From JAGVSR01 sp964458265 (lineage in GTDB: Bacteria > Pseudomonadota > Alphaproteobacteria > Rhizobiales > Hyphomicrobiaceae), in contig CAYWIF010000001.1 in NCBI GenBank assembly GCA_964458265.1, forward strand, positions 248,001 to 312,000: a DNA stretch of 64,000 nt. The letters run 5' to 3'. Both the position numbers and the translations under genes were made by a program. Under the pieces are notes generated by a model. That model saw only the letters and a list, made by a program, of their open reading frames with translations, ran no database searches and was not told where the DNA came from. Shown here one piece after another: positions 58,983-64,000 of the stretch (positions within the stretch are counted from its first letter, which is position 1; the number at the start of each line of letters is the position of its first letter).

Positions 58983-59510
58983 TCAGAACGGCTTGACGAT
59001 CACGAGGATCACGATGCCGACCATGAGCAACGTCGGGATTTCGTTCACCATGCGCCAGTGGCGTGGAGGCTTGCTGTTGCGATCCTCGCGGAACGCCCGG
59101 GCGGCGGCGGAGAAATAGCCGTGAACGCCGGACAGCGCCGTTACCAGGGCGAGTTTGGCGTGAAACCAACCGGCAGTGAGGAAATCGCCTTGCCACGCCA
59201 GCCATAGTCCGAGCGCCCACGAGATGACCATCGCCGGGTTCATGATGATGGTGAGCAGGCGCGTTTCCATGAGCTTGAACGTTTCGGACTGCTCCGATCC
59301 GGCCGGCGCGTCGCAGTGATAGATGAAGAGGCGCGGCAGGTAGAGCATGCCCGCCATCCAGGAGATGATGGCAATGACATGCACGGCCTTGACCCAGAGG
59401 TAGGCCCGATCGCCGAAGAGCAGCATTACAGCAGCCGTGATGGCCACCGTCACGACGAGCGAAATTGCGGCGCGAACGGCCGGTGATCCTTTGGGCGTTG
59501 CCGACGTCAT
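58983..59510 (-). CDS. hemJ: Protoporphyrinogen IX oxidase HemJ
   Basis: A 175-residue four- to five-helix membrane protein of the HemJ/CopD-like family that oxidises protoporphyrinogen IX in heme synthesis. WVKAVHVIAIISWMAGMLYLPRLFIYH has the conserved His and Arg/Tyr residues, and LRW-like FHAKLALVTALSGVHG follows. The start overlaps the hemE stop by four bases, so both are in one operon. Confidence 0.94.
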   Translation of the reverse strand: MTSATPKGSPAVRAAISLVVTVAITAAVMLLFGDRAYLWVKAVHVIAIISWMAGMLYLPRLFIYHCDAPAGSEQSETFKLMETRLLTIIMNPAMVISWALGLWLAWQGDFLTAGWFHAKLALVTALSGVHGYFSAAARAFREDRNSKPPRHWRMVNEIPTLLMVGIVILVIVKPF

Positions 59511-60577
59511 GCGGCGACCGTGTTGAAAGAGCGAACGCGGTCGACGAGGCGCGCGACGTTATCCGGAGGCGTATCAGGCACGATGCCATGCCCGAGGTTG
59601 AAGATGTGCGGCAGGCCGCGCAGGGCTTGGAGCGTTTCGTCGATCCGGCGATCAAGTGCGTCTCCGCCGGCGACGAGAAGCAAAGGATCGATGTTCCCTT
59701 GGACAGCGATTCCCGCATCCTTGGCAAGGGTGCGCATGTCTTTCAGCGGCATGGCGGTATCGCAGCCGACACCACGAACGCCGGTTTCCTTGACAAAACC
59801 AAGGGCATTCGAGCCAGCGCCGCGCGGGAAGCCGATGACCGGAACTTTCGGGTGGCGTGCTTTCAAGTCACGCACGAGGCGTGCGGTGGGGGCCGTTACC
59901 CAGCTTGCGAATTCCCGATCCGGCAGCGTGCCGGCCCAACTGTCGAAGACCATCACGGTATCGGCGCCGGCATCGATCTGCTGGGAAAGATAATCGACCG
60001 ATGTATCGACGAGGATGTCGATCAACTGCTGGAAGCCTTTCGGATCACGATAGGCGAAGCGGCGGGCGGCGGCCTGATCGGATGAGCCTTCGCCGCCGAC
60101 GACGTACGTGGCGACAGTCCACGGCGCACCGCAGAAACCAATGAGGGTTGTTTCGCGGGGAAGATCCTGCCGCAGGCGGGCGACGGTCTCACAGATGAGA
60201 CCGAATTTCTCGCCCGTCTTCGCGCGATCCAACCGGCGAAGGCCGGCGACGGTGGTAATGGGATCGAGCTTGGGTCCTTCGCCCTCGAGGAAGGCCACGC
60301 TTTGTCCGAGAGCGTCAGGGACGACGAGAATGTCGGAAAAGAGAATTGCGGCGTCGAAGCCGTAACGGCGGATCGGTTGCAGGGTTACTTCGGCTGCAAG
60401 CGCCGGCGTGTAGCAGAGCTTCAAGAACCCGCCGGCCTCGGCGCGCGTGGCACGATATTCGGCAAGGTAGCGGCCAGCCTGGCGCATGAGCCAAATTGGC
60501 GGTGTCGGAAGGACCTCACCGCCGAGCACCTTCATCAACTTGCGATCGTTTTGGCCGTTGGCCCCCGCACTCGACAT
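59507..60577 (-). CDS. hemE: Uroporphyrinogen decarboxylase
   Basis: Removes four carboxyl groups from uroporphyrinogen III in heme synthesis. The 356-residue protein has the N-terminal PPIWLMRQAGRYLAEYRATRA signature and the GFPRGAG-type segment PVIGFPRGAGSN. The ATG at 60577 is preferred. It marks one border of the putative replication origin, as hemE does in Caulobacter and rhizobia. Confidence 0.97.
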   Translation of the reverse strand: MSSAGANGQNDRKLMKVLGGEVLPTPPIWLMRQAGRYLAEYRATRAEAGGFLKLCYTPALAAEVTLQPIRRYGFDAAILFSDILVVPDALGQSVAFLEGEGPKLDPITTVAGLRRLDRAKTGEKFGLICETVARLRQDLPRETTLIGFCGAPWTVATYVVGGEGSSDQAAARRFAYRDPKGFQQLIDILVDTSVDYLSQQIDAGADTVMVFDSWAGTLPDREFASWVTAPTARLVRDLKARHPKVPVIGFPRGAGSNALGFVKETGVRGVGCDTAMPLKDMRTLAKDAGIAVQGNIDPLLLVAGGDALDRRIDETLQALRGLPHIFNLGHGIVPDTPPDNVARLVDRVRSFNTVAA

Positions 60578-60993
60578 GCCCGTCCCTTAATTTCTAAATG
60601 GCAGAGTCTTCTAGATTTTTTCTTTGACTCTTAGACCGAGGGATTGCGGGAATTCAGGTGTCATCCCCAGGTTCTCCAACGGATCTTCGTTGTGCATAGC
60701 GCGCATGACACGATGTTGTGGCTGCGCGCGCTGACACTCTACCAGCGCCAGATGCTGCTTTGGAAGACAATGTGTTGACGCAAACGATGCGGCAACAACC
60801 GTTGGGGAGAGGTTGGGGATAGCGACGGGGTCGCGAGGGAGGAAAATACCAATCCCCATGGCGGGAGAAAAATTGGTCGGGACTATCCCGGCGGGGCCGA
60901 ATGTGGGTATCTGGCAGGGAAGACCCACAGCCAGGTGGGGAGGGGCCGGAGGGGCCGTTCCACGCCGTTGATAAGACGCCGTTTTGTCCACAG
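60578..60993. other. Candidate chromosomal replication origin (hemE/ppsR gap)
   Basis: A 416-base gap between divergent hemE and ppsR, the same place as the Caulobacter and Sinorhizobium origins. An AT-rich stretch with two GANTC sites (60604-60608, 60626-60630) lies next to hemE. DnaA-box-like sites include TTGTCCACA (60984-60992, one mismatch to TTATCCACA), TCATCCCCA (60661-60669) and CTATCCCCA on the minus strand (60814-60822). Only the first is close to consensus, so support is mainly positional. Confidence 0.55.
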
Positions 60994-61845
60994 ATGCCGC
61001 ACAGCCCGCCGAGCTACTATCATATGCATCTCGTCTCCGATTCAACGGGAGACACGCTGACGGCGATCGCGAAAGCGGCGGCGGCGCAGTACGCGACGTT
61101 GCGGCCGATCGAGCATATGCATCCGCTGGTGCGCACGCCCCGCCAGTTGAGGCGCGTGCTGCAGGAGATCGAGCAGGCGCCCGGTATCGTCCTTTATACG
61201 GTCGTCAACCGCGAGCTGGTGGCGGAACTGGAAGACAAGTGCCGGGAACTCAACATTCCGGCGCATCCGGTTCTGCAGCCGATCATGCAGGTTTTCGAAT
61301 CGTATCTCGGCGCCCCGCAGACACCGACTGTGGCGGGACAGCATGTGCTCGACGCCAGCTACTTCAAGCGCATCGACGCCTTGAACTTCACGATGCAGCA
61401 CGACGACGGGCGATTGCCGGAAGATCTCAACAAGGCCGATATCATTCTGCTTGGCATCTCGCGCACGTCGAAAACCCCGACCAGCATCTATCTTGCGCAA
61501 CGCGGCTACAAGACGACGAACTTGCCGCTGGTGCCGGAAATTCCTTTGCCACCGGCGCTGACCGAGCCGCATTCGGCTTTTGTGGCGTGCCTGGTGGCCA
61601 GCGTCGACCGAGTGACCGAAGTTCGCCGCAATCGCGCGCTGCTGATGTCGGATCGCGATATCAACGCATATGCGGATCGCACCCAGATTGCGGAGGAAAT
61701 CGCCTATTCGCGGCGCATCTGCGCGGAACATGGCTGGCCGGTGATCGATGTGACGCGCAAGTCCGTCGAGGAGACGGCAGCGACGGTCATCCAGATGATG
61801 AATGACCGGCGGTCGGATGCGCGTGTAACCGAGCCGTCGCCATGA
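60994..61845 (+). CDS. ppsR: Pyruvate, phosphate dikinase regulatory protein (DUF299)
   Basis: A 283-residue ADP-dependent kinase/pyrophosphorylase that switches PPDK or PEP synthase off and on. The nucleotide-binding loop GISRTSKTP (154-162) and YKTTNLPLVPEI are diagnostic. The ATG at 60994 lies two bases after a DnaA-like box; an ATG at 61024 (MHLVSDSTGD) is the alternative. It begins the ppsR-maf-aroE-coaE-dnaQ operon with 4-base overlaps between successive genes. Confidence 0.95.
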   Translation: MPHSPPSYYHMHLVSDSTGDTLTAIAKAAAAQYATLRPIEHMHPLVRTPRQLRRVLQEIEQAPGIVLYTVVNRELVAELEDKCRELNIPAHPVLQPIMQVFESYLGAPQTPTVAGQHVLDASYFKRIDALNFTMQHDDGRLPEDLNKADIILLGISRTSKTPTSIYLAQRGYKTTNLPLVPEIPLPPALTEPHSAFVACLVASVDRVTEVRRNRALLMSDRDINAYADRTQIAEEIAYSRRICAEHGWPVIDVTRKSVEETAATVIQMMNDRRSDARVTEPSP

Positions 61846-62441
61846 GTTCGTCCCGGCTCATCCTCGCGTCGGCATCGGCGGCGCGCCGGCAAATGCTCGA
61901 TCGCGCCGGCATTGAATTCGAGATCGTCCCGGCTTCCATCGATGAGGATCGCGTGCGCGACAGCGTGATCGCCACCGCAACCCATGCCGGTATCGCGCTG
62001 GCACTGGCGGAGGCAAAGGCGTTCTCGGTGGCCGCGGATTTTGCGGGAGCGGTCGTCATCGGCTCCGACCAAATTCTGAGTACCGGTGACGGCGTCCTGT
62101 CGAAGCCGGGTTCGCGGCAAGGTGCGCGCGAAACGTTGCGCGCGCTGCGCGGGCGCACGCATTGGCTCCACTCCGCCGCTGCTCTGGTTGCGGATGGGCG
62201 TGTAATCTGGCGTGGCGTTGATACGGCTGCGTTGTCGATGCGCGCGCTTTCGGACACGGACATCGAGCGCTACCTCGACGCGGCGGGCGACGGCATTTTC
62301 GGTTGCGTCGGGGCCTACAAAATCGAAGGCGAAGGGATCCGCCTTTTCGATCGCATTTCAGGCGATTATTTCACCATTATGGGGATGCCGCTTTTGCCGC
62401 TGCTGAGAGAATTGCGCCGGCTGGAAAGGGTCGCGGCATGA
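61842..62441 (+). CDS. maf: Maf-family nucleoside triphosphate pyrophosphatase
   Basis: A 199-residue house-cleaning enzyme hydrolysing non-canonical or excess nucleoside triphosphates, often linked to septum control. LILASASAARRQMLDRAGIEFEI and VVIGSDQILSTGDGVLSKPGS are family signatures. It overlaps ppsR and aroE by four bases on each side, pointing to coupled translation. Confidence 0.95.
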   Translation: MSSSRLILASASAARRQMLDRAGIEFEIVPASIDEDRVRDSVIATATHAGIALALAEAKAFSVAADFAGAVVIGSDQILSTGDGVLSKPGSRQGARETLRALRGRTHWLHSAAALVADGRVIWRGVDTAALSMRALSDTDIERYLDAAGDGIFGCVGAYKIEGEGIRLFDRISGDYFTIMGMPLLPLLRELRRLERVAA

Positions 62442-63271
62442 AGCGCGCATGCGTCATCGGCTGGCCGATCGAACATTCGCGCTCGCCGCTCATCCACGGA
62501 TACTGGTTGCGCACGCTGGGTATCGCGGGCAGCTACACGCGCGAACCGGTTCGACTCGAGGATCTGGCGGATTTTCTTTCTTCGCTCGCGGCGTCCGGAT
62601 TTGCCGGTTGCAACGTGACAGTTCCCCATAAGGAAGCGGCGCTCGCCCTGGCTGACGAGCGCGACGCGGCGGCCGTCGCAATTGGTGCGGCGAACACGCT
62701 GTGGCTGGAGAACGGACGGCTCCATGCGTCGAACACCGATGCAATTGGATACATGACCTATCTCGATGTGAAGGCGCCGCAATGGCGCAAGCGCGATCAG
62801 CCTGTTCTCATTCTCGGCGCGGGTGGCGCGGCGCGGGCCATTGCATACGGATTCCTGGAGGCTGGCGCCGGGCGCGTGCGGGTATGCAATCGTTCGCGTG
62901 AGCGTGGCGAAAGTCTTGCCCGCCACTTTGGGCCGCGCGTGGAAGCCTGTGACTGGGACGTGCGTGACGAACTTGCCCGTGAAGCCAGCGTGATCGTGAA
63001 CACAACGACACTCGGCATGAAGGGGCAGGGCGATCCGGGATTGGATTTTTCGGGGGTCCGTCCGGACACGGTGGTAAGCGATATCGTCTACGTCCCGCTG
63101 GAGACCGAATTTCTAGCCTCTGCGCGGAGGAGCGGCCTTGCGACCGTCGATGGGCTTGGAATGCTTCTGCATCAGGCCGTGCCAGGTTTCGAGAGATGGT
63201 TCGGTGTCAGACCGAAGGTCACGCCGGAGCTGTACGATCTGGTGCGCGCCGATATTGAAAGGCCAGCATGA
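62438..63271 (+). CDS. aroE: Shikimate dehydrogenase (NADP)
   Basis: Reduces 3-dehydroshikimate in aromatic amino acid synthesis. The 277-residue protein has CVIGWPIEHSRSPLIHGYWL, the catalytic Lys/Asp in NVTVPHKEAA and NTDAIGYM, and the NADP loop LILGAGGAARAIAYGFLEAG. The ATG at 62438 overlaps the maf stop (ATGA). Confidence 0.97.
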   Translation: MKRACVIGWPIEHSRSPLIHGYWLRTLGIAGSYTREPVRLEDLADFLSSLAASGFAGCNVTVPHKEAALALADERDAAAVAIGAANTLWLENGRLHASNTDAIGYMTYLDVKAPQWRKRDQPVLILGAGGAARAIAYGFLEAGAGRVRVCNRSRERGESLARHFGPRVEACDWDVRDELAREASVIVNTTTLGMKGQGDPGLDFSGVRPDTVVSDIVYVPLETEFLASARRSGLATVDGLGMLLHQAVPGFERWFGVRPKVTPELYDLVRADIERPA

Positions 63272-63891
63272 TGCTCGTCGTCGGGCTGACCGGTTCGATC
63301 GCGATGGGGAAGTCGACGGCGGCCGCTTTTTTGAGGTCGCGCGGTGTGCCTGTTTTCGATGCCGACGCGGCCGTCCACGACATCTACCGGGAGGAAGCGG
63401 TGCCGCTGATCGAGGCGGCCTTTCCCGGTTCAACGGATAACGCCGGTGTCAATCGCGAGCGGCTCTCGGCGGCTCTGAAAACCGCGCCGGACGGCTTCGA
63501 GAGGCTTGAGGCGATTGTGCACCCGCTGGTGCGCGCGCGTGAGTTGGCATTTTTGCAGGAAGCGGCCCGGACAGGAGCGGCAGTTGCGGTGCTGGATGTG
63601 CCGCTGCTGTACGAGACCGGCCTCGACGCAGCGCTCGATGCGGTCATCGTCGTGAGCGCCAGCGCTGAAGCGCAACGGGAGCGCGCGATGATGCGGCCGG
63701 GCATGACGGCTGCAAAGCTCGAGCAATTGCTTGCGCGTCAGATGCCGGACGACGAAAAGCGGCGCCGTGCGCATTTCGTTGTGGATACGAACGGGCCGCC
63801 AGGGGCGTCGCTGCACCAGCTCGATGCTATTCTGGCCATGTTGAGCGGGCGCCGGGCAAATGCGTTCGCGCGGTTCTGGTCGCGCGATTGA
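63268..63891 (+). CDS. coaE: Dephospho-CoA kinase
   Basis: The last step of coenzyme A synthesis, phosphorylating the ribose 3'-OH of dephospho-CoA. A 207-residue P-loop kinase: VVGLTGSIAMGKSTAAAFLRSRGVPVFDADAAVHDIY is diagnostic. The start overlaps aroE by four bases. With coaA in the window, two steps of the CoA pathway are encoded here. Confidence 0.96.
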   Translation: MMLVVGLTGSIAMGKSTAAAFLRSRGVPVFDADAAVHDIYREEAVPLIEAAFPGSTDNAGVNRERLSAALKTAPDGFERLEAIVHPLVRARELAFLQEAARTGAAVAVLDVPLLYETGLDAALDAVIVVSASAEAQRERAMMRPGMTAAKLEQLLARQMPDDEKRRRAHFVVDTNGPPGASLHQLDAILAMLSGRRANAFARFWSRD

Positions 63892-63925
63892 TGTGCGGTT
63901 CGACAATGGTGGGGGGCCTGAAGGG

Positions 63926-64000
63926 ATGTTGCGCGAAATCGTTCTCGATACGGAGACAACGGGGCTGGACCCGACGAAGGGCGACCGGCTGATCGAGATC
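63926..64000 (+). CDS. dnaQ: DNA polymerase III epsilon subunit, N-terminal fragment
   Basis: Only the first 25 codons lie in the window. LREIVLDTETTGLDP is exonuclease motif I with the metal-binding Asp and Glu of DEDD proofreading enzymes. AAGGG precedes the ATG. The gene runs off the right edge. Its place after coaE matches the conserved origin-proximal order. Confidence 0.93.
   Translation, partial: MLREIVLDTETTGLDPTKGDRLIEI

Noticed and set aside
1..64000. tRNA genes, CRISPR arrays, insertion sequences or prophage
   Set aside because: Reading the sequence showed no GTTCGANTC-type T-loops in the context of a cloverleaf, no regularly spaced direct repeats with unique spacers, and no transposase or phage proteins.

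Overview
The window is GC-rich, gene-dense bacterial chromosome and almost certainly comes from an alphaproteobacterium, most likely of the order Hyphomicrobiales (Rhizobiales). The evidence is the run parA-parB-rsmG-mnmG-mnmE-rho-hemJ-hemE next to ppsR-maf-aroE-coaE-dnaQ, a phasin gene, an HWE-type histidine kinase, and the linked glnK-amtB pair. The genus cannot be named from sequence alone. A run of exactly 100 N (19937-20036) marks a scaffold join, so gene order across it is an assembly inference. No tRNA, rRNA, CRISPR array, prophage or insertion sequence was recognised.

Left part (1-19.9 kb): the 3' end of a Pif1/RecD-like helicase; a phasin with two TTGC-N3-GCA motifs upstream; a GNAT acetyltransferase; ppa; the chain dapB-gpmA-DUF4337; an M23 peptidase; leuB. 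A four-gene sensory cluster follows on the minus strand (FixJ-like regulator, unknown 82-residue protein, HWE kinase, single-domain receiver). Next come small secreted proteins, asd, a MarR regulator with a dyad upstream, two tandem YciB-family membrane proteins, ftsY-mtaB, dapF, a PQQ-type sugar dehydrogenase and an EF-hand lipoprotein.

Middle (20-41 kb): ffh, a small membrane protein, rpsP, further small genes, rimM (not followed by trmD/rplS), a rhodanese, a UbiH-family hydroxylase, tesB, and glnK-amtB behind a sigma-54-like promoter. Then come an L,D-transpeptidase, an OmpR-type regulator, a cyclic-nucleotide-binding protein, a candidate small RNA with C-rich loops, ftsK-lolA, a DapC-like aminotransferase, a second ammonium transporter that also has a sigma-54-like site, and a fic-yggS operon. 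Three evenly phased copies of the palindrome CCATGA-N8-TCATGG lie between fic and leuS.

Right part (41-64 kb): leuS-lptE-holA, a PfkB sugar/nucleoside kinase, coaA, hisE, and the origin-proximal housekeeping block. Four parS-like sites occur here, one inside rsmG and three in the 0.6-kb mnmG/mnmE gap, which also holds GC-rich repeats. The hemE/ppsR gap (60578-60993) is the best candidate for the replication origin. Recurring themes are diaminopimelate/lysine and wall synthesis (asd, dapB, dapF, DapC-like, ftsK, L,D-transpeptidase, M23 peptidase), nitrogen control (glnK and two amt genes), and chromosome replication and segregation.
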